A stretch of 41,753 nt of DNA from positions 1 to 41,753 of the forward strand of contig JAAWGB010000010.1 of assembly GCA_022795075.1 (NCBI GenBank), written 5' to 3'. The translations under genes were made by a program, and so were the position numbers. Position 1 is the stretch's first letter. Each line of letters opens with the position of its first letter. The notes below the pieces were generated by a model that worked only from the letters and a program-made list of their open reading frames with translations, did not search any database and was not told the DNA's origin. This DNA comes from Clostridia bacterium. GTDB taxonomy: Bacteria; Bacillota; Clostridia; TANB77; CAG-508. Shown here piece by piece: positions 34,795 to 41,753 of the stretch.

Positions 34795-34832
34795 AAAAAT
34801 ATCACTTGAAAAAATCAGCAAGTGATATTTTT
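34795..34832 (+). terminator. Intrinsic terminator after glyS
   Basis: A 14-bp perfect stem (34795-34808 with 34819-34832; core ATCACTTG/CAAGTGAT) encloses a 10-nt loop; the right arm ends in a T-run. Confidence 0.85.
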
Positions 34833-34884
34833 GTTACAATTCATCCATATTATTACATAACCCAATATATTTTTATTTCATAAC

Positions 34885-34908
34885 ACATGAACAGTATTTT
34901 GTTCATGT
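34885..34908. other. Isolated dyad ACATGAAC ... GTTCATGT
   Basis: An 8-bp perfect inverted repeat with an 8-nt spacer lies between glyS and sspH with no T-run. It could be an operator or chance. Confidence 0.3.
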
Positions 34909-35016
34909 AGAAAAAAATGAGAATTCTAAATTATAAAAAGATTCATTTTATTAATTTAAGTTATAAATCCATTTTTTATGGATATACTTTTATTAAAATA
35001 GAATGGAGGTTTTATT

Positions 35017-35199
35017 ATGAATTTAGAAAGAGTATATACCATTTTAAACAATGATGAAAAATTTGATATTTATTATAATGAAAGACCTATATGGATTCAA
35101 GGAATTAACGAAAATGAGCAAATGGCAAAAGTTGGATTTGTCGATAGCTTTGAGGAAAAAGATGTTTTTATAAAAGATTTATATGAAAGAAATTTATAG
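35017..35199 (+). CDS. sspH: Small acid-soluble spore protein, H type
   Basis: The 60-aa product fits the SspH family in length and pattern: an N-terminal RVYTILNNDEKFDIYYNERP, the PIWIQGI core and a C-terminal VFIKDLYE. SspH proteins are made late in the forespore. A GGAGG RBS precedes ATG 35017. A SigG promoter is expected but I cannot define one. Confidence 0.85.
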   Translation: MNLERVYTILNNDEKFDIYYNERPIWIQGINENEQMAKVGFVDSFEEKDVFIKDLYERNL

Positions 35200-35324
35200 A
35201 AAATTCGTAAAAAATACCTTTTATATTGTATGAAGATTGTTACAGTGGTGGAGTATTTTCTTTTGTAAGTTTAAATGATGTTGGTGAACGATAATGTGAC
35301 GAATATGATAAAAAATAATGTAAT

Positions 35325-35353
35325 TTGACTTATATTTCTATTTAAGTTACAAT
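35325..35353 (+). promoter_or_regulatory. SigA-type promoter for the nucleoside kinase
   Basis: TTGACT (35325-35330), a 17-nt spacer and TACAAT (35348-35353) are about 50 nt before the ATG at 35406. Confidence 0.65.
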
Positions 35354-35405
35354 AAATTGGCAAGATTTTTTAAAAATAAAATCAGACAAAAGAAGGAGGA
35401 ATTTT

Positions 35406-37046
35406 ATGGAAATACAATATCAAGATAAAATAATAGAAACAAAAGAAAATGTAACCATACAAGAATTATTAAAAGAAGAAATTGAAAAAAGTCAATATCC
35501 TGTTATAGGAGCTATATTTAACAACGAATATGTCAATTTAGGTTATCCTATCAAACAAGATGGAGAAATTAAATTAATTGATCTATCATCCAAAGAAGGA
35601 ACTAAAATTTATAGAAGAACGATTATTTACATTTTAGAAAAAGCAGTAGAAGAAGTTTGTCCCAATAAAAAGATAATTGTTAATTACCAATTACCAAATT
35701 CAATGTTTTGTGAAATCGAACAAACGGAAATAACAGAAGAACTCATACAAAAATTAGACGAAAAAATGCGTCAAATTGTAAAAAAGGATATACCAATTAA
35801 ACAAGTGATTATGACACGTAAGCAAGCAGAAGAGTTTTACCAAAAAAATGACATATCAAAAGGAAGATTACAATTAGATCAATTAGATAATCAAGAAATC
35901 TATATGTATTATTGTGAAGATTATTATAATTATTGTTATGGAACCATTGCTAATCGTACAGGTACAACTAAAAACTTTGAAATTATAAAATATGAAGACG
36001 GATTTTTGGTAAGATATCCAAGTTCAGATAAGCCAAAACAATTACCAAAATTAATCGAAACCAAAAAATTAGCATGGGCATTAAATGAATATGATGACAT
36101 TCATAAAATACTAAATGTTAATACAGTTTATAAATTAAACAAAGCAATGGAAGAAGGACAAATAAAAGACATCATTATGTTAGATGAAGCATTACATGAA
36201 AAGAAAATAGCCAATATAGCAGACAAAATAGCACAAAACAGAAAAGTAAAAATGATTTTAATTGCAGGTCCGTCTTCTTCAGGAAAAACAACTTTTGCAC
36301 AAAGATTAGGAATTCAATTAAGAATTAATCGAATCAAACCTGTTACCATATCAGTTGACAATTACTTTGTAGAAAGGAAAGAAACCCCAAGAGATAAAAA
36401 TGGAAACCTAGATTTTGAATGTATAGAAGCAATTGATTTAGAACTATTTAATGACCATTTAACCAAGTTACTAAATGGCGAAGAAATTGAAATGCCAGAA
36501 TTTGATTTTCATGAAGGAACTAAAAGATATAATGGTAAAAAACTAAAATTAGAGGCAGATCAAGTATTAGTCATAGAAGGAATTCATTGTTTAAATGATA
36601 AATTAACAAGTAAAATTGCAAAAGACCAAAAATACAAAATTTATATTAGTGCATTAACAGTTTTGAATATGGATCGATACAATAGAATATCAACAACTGA
36701 CACCAGATTAGTTAGAAGAATTGTAAGAGATTATCAATTTAGAGGATATGATGCTAAACATACCCTAGCATCTTGGCACATGGTAAATAATGGAGAAGAA
36801 AAAAATATATTTCCATATCAAGAAGAAGCAAACAGCATATTTAACACATCTTTAATTTATGAATTGGGTGTCTTAAAAGGAGTTGTTATGCCATTATTGG
36901 AAGAAATTAAGCAACAAGAACCAGAATATGCAGAAGCTAGAAGACTGATTAATATGTTAAAATATTTTGAAACGATACCACCAGAATATGTTCCAACAAA
37001 TTCTTTATTAAAAGAATTCTTAGGTGGTGGAGATTTTAAATATTAA
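35406..37046 (+). CDS. Nucleoside (uridine-type) kinase with TGS and ThrRS-like N-terminal domains
   Basis: This 546-aa protein has a TGS-like beta-grasp domain (1-62), a region like the second additional domain of threonyl-tRNA synthetases (about 65-225), and a phosphoribulokinase/uridine kinase domain (about 280-480). The kinase shows Walker A GPSSSGKTTFA, SVDNYFVERKETPRD, FDFHEGTKRY and VIEGIHCLND. Proteins of this three-part form are usually annotated as nucleoside kinases phosphorylating uridine or cytidine; the purpose of the synthetase-like part is unknown. ATG 35406 follows AAGGAGGAA. Confidence 0.88.
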   Translation: MEIQYQDKIIETKENVTIQELLKEEIEKSQYPVIGAIFNNEYVNLGYPIKQDGEIKLIDLSSKEGTKIYRRTIIYILEKAVEEVCPNKKIIVNYQLPNSMFCEIEQTEITEELIQKLDEKMRQIVKKDIPIKQVIMTRKQAEEFYQKNDISKGRLQLDQLDNQEIYMYYCEDYYNYCYGTIANRTGTTKNFEIIKYEDGFLVRYPSSDKPKQLPKLIETKKLAWALNEYDDIHKILNVNTVYKLNKAMEEGQIKDIIMLDEALHEKKIANIADKIAQNRKVKMILIAGPSSSGKTTFAQRLGIQLRINRIKPVTISVDNYFVERKETPRDKNGNLDFECIEAIDLELFNDHLTKLLNGEEIEMPEFDFHEGTKRYNGKKLKLEADQVLVIEGIHCLNDKLTSKIAKDQKYKIYISALTVLNMDRYNRISTTDTRLVRRIVRDYQFRGYDAKHTLASWHMVNNGEEKNIFPYQEEANSIFNTSLIYELGVLKGVVMPLLEEIKQQEPEYAEARRLINMLKYFETIPPEYVPTNSLLKEFLGGGDFKY

Positions 37047-37084
37047 TGAATAGAAAGTTGTGATTGTATTTTAAAGGAGAACAT

Positions 37085-37399
37085 ATGAATACAAGAAATT
37101 TTGTTGAAATAGATGAAGAATTTATTTGTGAAAATTGTGGTAAAAAAGTTCCCAAATTGGGATATTCTTGTAGAAACCATTGTCCATATTGTTTACATTC
37201 TAAACATGTTGATAAAAATCCAGGAGACAGAGAAGAACAATGCCATGGAGTTTTACAACCAGTTAGCTTAGAAATAGATGGAAAAAAGGGATATGTTATT
37301 ATTTTTCAGTGTAAAAAGTGTGGAGCAATTAGAAAGAATAAATCAGCAAAAGATGATAATATGGACTTAATAATAGATTTAAGTAGTAAACAAATTTGA
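37085..37399 (+). CDS. RNHCP domain-containing protein
   Basis: The 104-aa protein is a small zinc-binding RNHCP family member. The naming motif is seen as SCRNHCPYCLHSKHVD, with an upstream CENCGKK knuckle and a downstream CKKCG. Function is unknown; a nucleic-acid or ribosome role is plausible for the fold. I start at ATG 37085, behind AAAGGAG, not at the in-frame TTG at 37064. Palindromic element copy 3 begins four bases after its stop. Confidence 0.85.
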   Translation: MNTRNFVEIDEEFICENCGKKVPKLGYSCRNHCPYCLHSKHVDKNPGDREEQCHGVLQPVSLEIDGKKGYVIIFQCKKCGAIRKNKSAKDDNMDLIIDLSSKQI

Positions 37400-37402
37400 T
37401 AG

Positions 37403-37718
37403 ACAAATTAGAGACGTTTGGTTATTTCATTTGGAGTGATGGGCGTCTCTTTTTTTGTAAATACAAGCAAGATGTATGATATAGGATAATTTAAAATGAA
37501 ACTCGTTCAAGTAATTTTCATAGAAATTCTAACATTATTTTATGGCACCCTTTCAAAACAAGTTTGAACGTTTTCCATAAAATGAATGAAGAATTTCTAC
37601 TTCAATTACTTTCAATTCGTTTCATTTTAAATTATCCTATATCATACATCTTGCTTGTATTTACAAAAAAAGAGACGCCCATTACTCCAAATGAAATAAC
37701 TAAACGCCTCTAATTTGT
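37403..37718. repeat. Palindromic element copy 3 (116-bp core with 100-bp arms)
   Basis: The entire gap between two convergent genes is an inverted repeat. Arms 37403-37502 and 37619-37718 match over 100 bp with three mismatches, all in the outer 45 bp. The 116-bp core (37503-37618) is the same unit as at 11743-11858 and, inverted, at 2382-2497. Each arm includes AGAGACG ... CGTCTCT followed by seven T (left 37410-37457), a terminator-like hairpin, so each convergent gene ends at an almost identical terminator. Confidence 0.9.
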
Positions 37719-37721
37719 ACG

Positions 37722-40205
37722 TTAGATATATCGATTTAGATTTCCATTTGTGTAGTTTTTTCCTTCCAAACGTTTGCCAGCTAAAACGGTTTCAACAATA
37801 GAATTTATTTGTGAAATGGTTTCATCTAAAATGTCAATTCTAGCAAAGTTGATAGAGAAGTCTTGGGGAGACACAGAGGTGATTTTACTATTAAATAAAG
37901 TTGTTACAGTTTGAATATTATCAGGCATAATTGGAAAATTCATGTTTAAACGGTCTTTTAAGTAATAAGAATGTTCGCTTTGGCAACGAGCTTTGCAGTT
38001 GGGATAACATTTATCTGTTTCACCAAGTAGGCAATAGTTCATATTTAGCAAGGGAATTCTTCCATATACAATCATCTCTTTTTGTAAGTAGTTATAGTCA
38101 CATAAAAGTTGAATGGTGTTTTTATCTAATTCTGGTGATAGGGTATAGCGACTAATTCCTAATTCTTTTAAGGCTAAAACCGTCTGTTGATTGAAAACAT
38201 TAAATGTGTAATTGGTAACTAGCTTAAAATATTGGTTTAAGTCTGTAAAAAGTTCATTTAAAAGTTTGATATTACAGATGTTTGAGATGACAAAACCTTT
38301 GATTTCATATTTTTGTACAGAACTTTCCGCATTGGCATAAAATAAGTTTTTATAATTTCCTTTTATAATGGTTGGCATGTAAATATAAGTGTCAAATTTT
38401 TTACTTAAAGTTTTTAAAATATCATCGTATTTTCTATTGGTAAAGTATTTTAAAGGAATATAGACATTGGTTATTTGTTTACTTAGCTTTGTGTAGTCAA
38501 AGTTTAGATGAAGGGTATTTAGCAAAACAGAAATTTTAGGTGGTTGGATATTGGTTAATTTGTTATCATTTTTTACAATGTTTCTCATATTAGAAAGGAT
38601 ATCATCTTTAAGGATATAATTCTTATTTGGCTGGTTTTCCTTATCAGAATTTTGCAAATAGCTTCGAAGGCAATGTGATAGTGCATAGTTTTGAACTTGT
38701 TCTAAGGCAGTTCTTCGAAGTTCATTTAAAATACTTAGCTTTGGAATAAACACATTATCATCTAAATTGACATCAATATTTTTAAAGTAATAGGGTGTAG
38801 AGGCTGTTTTGGTTATTTGTTGGATAACGGTTTGTTTGTCTAATGGTCTAGTTTTAGCATCAATTGGTAATTCATTTAATTCATATTGAAGATTTAGGTT
38901 TTTATACAAAGAGGTTGCATTAGCAGCAGTAATATGAATGGAGATCGGTTTGCCTTTTTTTATGGTTATACTACCATTCAAAGGAATTTGTCGATTTTCT
39001 TTTCGATAGCTTTCTTTGGCAAAAGTGGATAATTCTTTTGATGACATCTTATAGATGTTGTCATTACAAGAAATGTTTCCTTTCATTCTTCCAATTGTTA
39101 CAGTTTGTCCAATTTTTGTTTGTGTGATATTTTTATGATTTTCCATTAATTCAGAAATCGTATAAGAACCTGTTTCGTTTTCTAAAGAAATGGTATCTCC
39201 AATTTGGATAGGTTCTTTTAATTTTACAGTAATGTGTCCTTTATTTTTGTTGTAATTTTGAACTTTTCCTAAAAACAACCCCATATTATTTGGCTTATCT
39301 TTAAATACTAGATTTTTGTTGGGTTCATTATCTAAATGCCCAGAAGAAGACATGCCACGATTGAATACTTGCATTAATAGCTTTCTATCTGCTGAGTCTA
39401 CAAGGTAAGGGTCATTTGATAAAGCCAAATCAATGTATTTTCTGTAAATTCTAGTAACAGTTGCTACATATTCAGAAGACTTCATTCTTCCTTCAATTTT
39501 TAAGCATTTTACGCCAGCTTCTAAAAAAGAAGGGATATAGTCTAAACTACATAAGTCACGAGTACTTAGTAAATAACCAGAATTGATTTTTTTATCATTT
39601 TCTAATAATTCATAGGGAAGTCGACAAGGACCAGCACATTTTCCACGATTCCCAGAACGACCACCTAACATACTAGAAAATAAGCATTGACCAGAATAAG
39701 AGATACATAAAGCACCATGTGCAAAACATTCAATTTCAATTTTTGTGTTTTTACCAATATAGTCAATTTCATTAATGGAAAGCTCACGAGCAAGAACGAC
39801 TCTTTTAAAGCCAAGTTCTTGTAAAGCTAATGCTCCATTTAAGTTATGGACAGTCATTTGTGTACTACCATGAATCGGTAAGTCTGGAAATAATTTAATT
39901 AGGTTGATAGCTAAACCTAAGTCTTGTACAATAATACTGTCAATGCCAGATAAGTAGGCTATTTTGGCTAAGTTTATGGCTTGTTCGAATTCATCATCTT
40001 TTATTAATGTGTTGAGTGTTAAGTTGGTTTTTACACCACGAATTTTAGCATAACAAATTGCCTTTTTTAATTCTTCTTGGTCAAAGTTATGGGCAAAAGC
40101 CCTTGCATTGAAGGTATCTGCCCCAAAATAAACACTGTCTGCTCCGTTTTGGACAGCAGCTTTTAAACTTTCAAAATCACCAACAGGTGAAAGTAATTCT
40201 ATCAT
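37722..40205 (-). CDS. U32 family peptidase / RNA hydroxylation protein with DUF3656-like part
   Basis: The 827-aa protein belongs to the U32 family, once seen as collagenases and now tied in E. coli to tRNA (TrhP) and rRNA (RlhA) C-hydroxylation. The N-terminal TIM-barrel-like region (1-300) has LLSPVGDFESLKAAV, ADSVYFG, and the hallmark ECFAHGALCISYSGQC with later CxxxC cysteines (NRGKCAGPCRLPY) for an iron-sulfur cluster. The middle (about 310-560) fits the DUF3656-type insertion of long Firmicute forms, and a second Cys set (YCLLGETDKC, CKARC) lies near the C-terminus. ATG 40205 has AAAGGAG. The substrate RNA is not known for this long type. Confidence 0.9.
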   Translation of the reverse strand: MIELLSPVGDFESLKAAVQNGADSVYFGADTFNARAFAHNFDQEELKKAICYAKIRGVKTNLTLNTLIKDDEFEQAINLAKIAYLSGIDSIIVQDLGLAINLIKLFPDLPIHGSTQMTVHNLNGALALQELGFKRVVLARELSINEIDYIGKNTKIEIECFAHGALCISYSGQCLFSSMLGGRSGNRGKCAGPCRLPYELLENDKKINSGYLLSTRDLCSLDYIPSFLEAGVKCLKIEGRMKSSEYVATVTRIYRKYIDLALSNDPYLVDSADRKLLMQVFNRGMSSSGHLDNEPNKNLVFKDKPNNMGLFLGKVQNYNKNKGHITVKLKEPIQIGDTISLENETGSYTISELMENHKNITQTKIGQTVTIGRMKGNISCNDNIYKMSSKELSTFAKESYRKENRQIPLNGSITIKKGKPISIHITAANATSLYKNLNLQYELNELPIDAKTRPLDKQTVIQQITKTASTPYYFKNIDVNLDDNVFIPKLSILNELRRTALEQVQNYALSHCLRSYLQNSDKENQPNKNYILKDDILSNMRNIVKNDNKLTNIQPPKISVLLNTLHLNFDYTKLSKQITNVYIPLKYFTNRKYDDILKTLSKKFDTYIYMPTIIKGNYKNLFYANAESSVQKYEIKGFVISNICNIKLLNELFTDLNQYFKLVTNYTFNVFNQQTVLALKELGISRYTLSPELDKNTIQLLCDYNYLQKEMIVYGRIPLLNMNYCLLGETDKCYPNCKARCQSEHSYYLKDRLNMNFPIMPDNIQTVTTLFNSKITSVSPQDFSINFARIDILDETISQINSIVETVLAGKRLEGKNYTNGNLNRYI

Positions 40206-40368
40206 AATTAACTCCTTTTACTGTATTGTATCATAAAAATACAATAAATTGTAAAAATTACGAAAATTTTAAGTTTTATCTTTTTTAGTTCAATGAATAA
40301 AGTAGTTACAGTTCACTACTAGCATCATTTAAACTTACAAGAGACTACAATAACTACTTAAAATTTAG

Positions 40369-40397
40369 TTGACTAAAAAAAGTACAAATGATAAAAT
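40369..40397 (+). promoter_or_regulatory. SigA-type promoter for the beta-sandwich membrane protein
   Basis: TTGACT (40369-40374), a 17-nt spacer and TAAAAT (40392-40397), about 30 nt before the ATG at 40427. Confidence 0.7.
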
Positions 40398-40426
40398 GAG
40401 TACAAAGAAACTTGAGGAGGAAAAGT

Positions 40427-41602
40427 ATGAAAATAAAAAAGAATAGAATAACAATAATGATAGTAAGCATGATTATTTTAGCAGGAGTATTAACGACTCA
40501 AAATGAGGCAGTAAATGAAACAAATGGAACAAGCAATACTACTAATACACAAGAAAATTCAAACACAACTACACAAAATACCAATCAAACAGAAGAACCA
40601 GAAATATCTAGTAATGCTAATTTAAGTATTTTAGGAATTAGACCACATGACTTTACAGGGTTTCGATATGGGACAACCTCTTATAAAGTGGAAGTACCAG
40701 AAGATGCTGAAGAAATAGAAGTTTATGCAAGTGCCCAACATGAAAAAGCAACTGTAACAGGGACAGGAACGAAGTTGTTAGAAATGGGAGAAAACCAAGT
40801 AGATGTAACAGTTACAGCAGAAGATGGAACGAAAAAAACATATACAATTTATATTACAAGAGGAAAAACGCAAGACGAAAATTCAGAAAACGAATCCAAT
40901 CAAGTAGGAGAGGAAAAAGGATTAAAAAACTTAAAAATCAATAATTTGAGTCTAGTACCAGAATTTCGAACCAATCAATATGAATATACAGTTCAATACA
41001 TAGGAGAAGATACTAAATTAAAAATTGAAACAGAACCAACAAAAGAAGATTACATTGTAGAAGTAGTAGGAAACGAAAATATACAAGAAGGTGAAAACTT
41101 TATAACTATATTAGTATCAGAATCTGATGGAAATAACATAGCAACCTATCAAGTAACAGTTAACAAAAGTTTAGAAGATAAAGAGGCTATAGCAAAGCAA
41201 GAAGAACAAAAAAAAGCAAAGCAAAAAATAATTGTAATTGGAGCAGTAGTAGGAATAGTAATTATTGGAGCAATTGGAATAACAATTGTAGTCATACAAA
41301 AAAGAAATAGAGATTTAGAAAATGAATTTTCAGGAAATTCTTATTATGACGAAGATTTTTATGAAGAAGAGGAAGAAGATGAAGTTCCAAAAGCGTTAAG
41401 GGGAAGAAGATTTCAAGAAGAGGAAAAAGAAAGAAACCCAAATGGCTATCAACCAATTGATGAGGCTTTTGAAAAAATGCCAAAAGATGAATTAAGAGAA
41501 GAATTTTTGAAAGGTTATACTTCTCAAATTGACATAGATTTTGATAATGAATATGAAACAAAAAGACTTAAAGGAAAACATAAAGGAAAAAGATTTAAAT
41601 AA
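40427..41602 (+). CDS. Surface protein with two cadherin-like beta-sandwich domains and a C-terminal membrane anchor
   Basis: The 391-aa protein has an N-terminal signal/anchor helix (about 7-25), a Thr/Asn-rich linker, two cadherin-like beta-sandwich domains (about 62-150 and 168-252), a transmembrane helix (about 270-293) and a cytoplasmic tail that is acidic and then basic. Both domains show the family pattern of L-x-I-x-G start, YxVxVP middle and a TYTIYITR / TYQVTVN final strand. It probably displays the sandwiches outside and senses or binds something at the wall; no partner is known. ATG 40427 has GAGGAGG; the upstream in-frame start at 40412 is before that RBS. Confidence 0.8.
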   Translation: MKIKKNRITIMIVSMIILAGVLTTQNEAVNETNGTSNTTNTQENSNTTTQNTNQTEEPEISSNANLSILGIRPHDFTGFRYGTTSYKVEVPEDAEEIEVYASAQHEKATVTGTGTKLLEMGENQVDVTVTAEDGTKKTYTIYITRGKTQDENSENESNQVGEEKGLKNLKINNLSLVPEFRTNQYEYTVQYIGEDTKLKIETEPTKEDYIVEVVGNENIQEGENFITILVSESDGNNIATYQVTVNKSLEDKEAIAKQEEQKKAKQKIIVIGAVVGIVIIGAIGITIVVIQKRNRDLENEFSGNSYYDEDFYEEEEEDEVPKALRGRRFQEEEKERNPNGYQPIDEAFEKMPKDELREEFLKGYTSQIDIDFDNEYETKRLKGKHKGKRFK

Positions 41603-41613
41603 AAAAATGAAAG

Positions 41614-41647
41614 AAAAACGTGTAAGAAACTAACTTACACGTTTTTT
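41614..41647 (+). terminator. Intrinsic terminator after the beta-sandwich gene
   Basis: AAAAACGTGTAAG (41614-41626) pairs with CTTACACGTTTTT (41634-41646) around a 7-nt loop, ending in a T-run. It also lies just past the stop of the minus-strand gene and may serve both. Confidence 0.85.
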
Positions 41648-41658
41648 GAGGTTGTTAA

Positions 41659-41753
41659 TTAGCAACATCCTCCTCTGTTACCACCGCAACAACAACAGAT
41701 TAATAATATTAGGATTATAATCCAGCAACAATCATCACCAAATCCGAATCCAC
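41659..41753 (-). CDS. YjcZ-like small sporulation peptide, partial at the window edge
   Basis: The 31 codons present end in TAA at 41659. They encode a Gly-Phe start (GFGFGDDCCW), a hydrophobic stretch of Ile/Leu and a Cys/Gly tail (CCCCGGNRGGCC). That layout of a glycine-rich head, one membrane helix and a cysteine-rich end resembles YjcZ/YtrH-type short sporulation peptides of Firmicutes. The 5' end is outside the window. Confidence 0.6.
   Translation of the reverse strand, partial: GFGFGDDCCWIIILILLICCCCGGNRGGCC

Overview
The window is AT-rich, gene-dense chromosomal DNA from a spore-forming, anaerobe-type Firmicute, most likely an uncultured gut Clostridia. The evidence is the sporulation set (spoIIM, ylbJ, dpaA, sleB, sspH, a YjcZ-like peptide), strong RBSs, SigA promoters with 17-nt spacers, a glycyl T-box and clostridial pairs such as pepQ-efp and spoIIM-xerD. 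The exact lineage is a guess. No phage, IS transposase, CRISPR array or rRNA was seen.

Layout: 0.3-4.3 kb holds a degenerate HD-GYP-like protein, an EndoQ-type PHP nuclease, spoIIM and xerD. 4.4-11.7 kb holds an Alg14/Alg13-like glycosyltransferase pair, ruvB, queH fused to a GNAT domain, an unrecognised 802-aa protein and a GT-C membrane glycosyltransferase. 12-18.4 kb holds polA, a lytic transglycosylase, a TPR membrane protein, dpaA and uppP. 18.7-21.2 kb holds an Rpn-family nuclease, a small Met/Pro-rich protein and ylbJ. 21.4-28.2 kb holds murB, a membrane-anchored YvcK, a glycogen debranching enzyme, holA and sleB. 28.3-32.2 kb holds a tiny basic protein, YqeG, a prepilin peptidase, pepQ, efp and a CD1247-type zinc-ribbon protein. 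32.3-41.75 kb holds an M23 peptidase, tRNA-Trp, T-box plus glyS, sspH, a nucleoside kinase, an RNHCP protein, a U32 peptidase, a cadherin-like beta-sandwich protein and a partial YjcZ-like gene.

The main discovery: five otherwise intact genes (queH-GNAT, the GT-C glycosyltransferase, polA, ylbJ, M23 peptidase) are each split by one extra base. In all five the break is an in-frame CGG codon, and skipping its C restores the conserved protein by reading GGN (Gly). Reading by eye through roughly 12,000 codons I found no CGG used as an ordinary arginine codon in any large gene. This points to CGG acting as a +1 frameshift signal, or CGGN acting as a four-base glycine codon. One 41-codon gene (28402 to 28277, minus) also has an in-frame CGG and is ambiguous.

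The second discovery is a 116-bp unit present three times at exactly the same length (2382-2497, 11743-11858, 37503-37618). Each copy lies at the centre of a longer inverted repeat whose arms differ between copies; two pairs of arms are perfect or nearly so over 64 and 100 bp.
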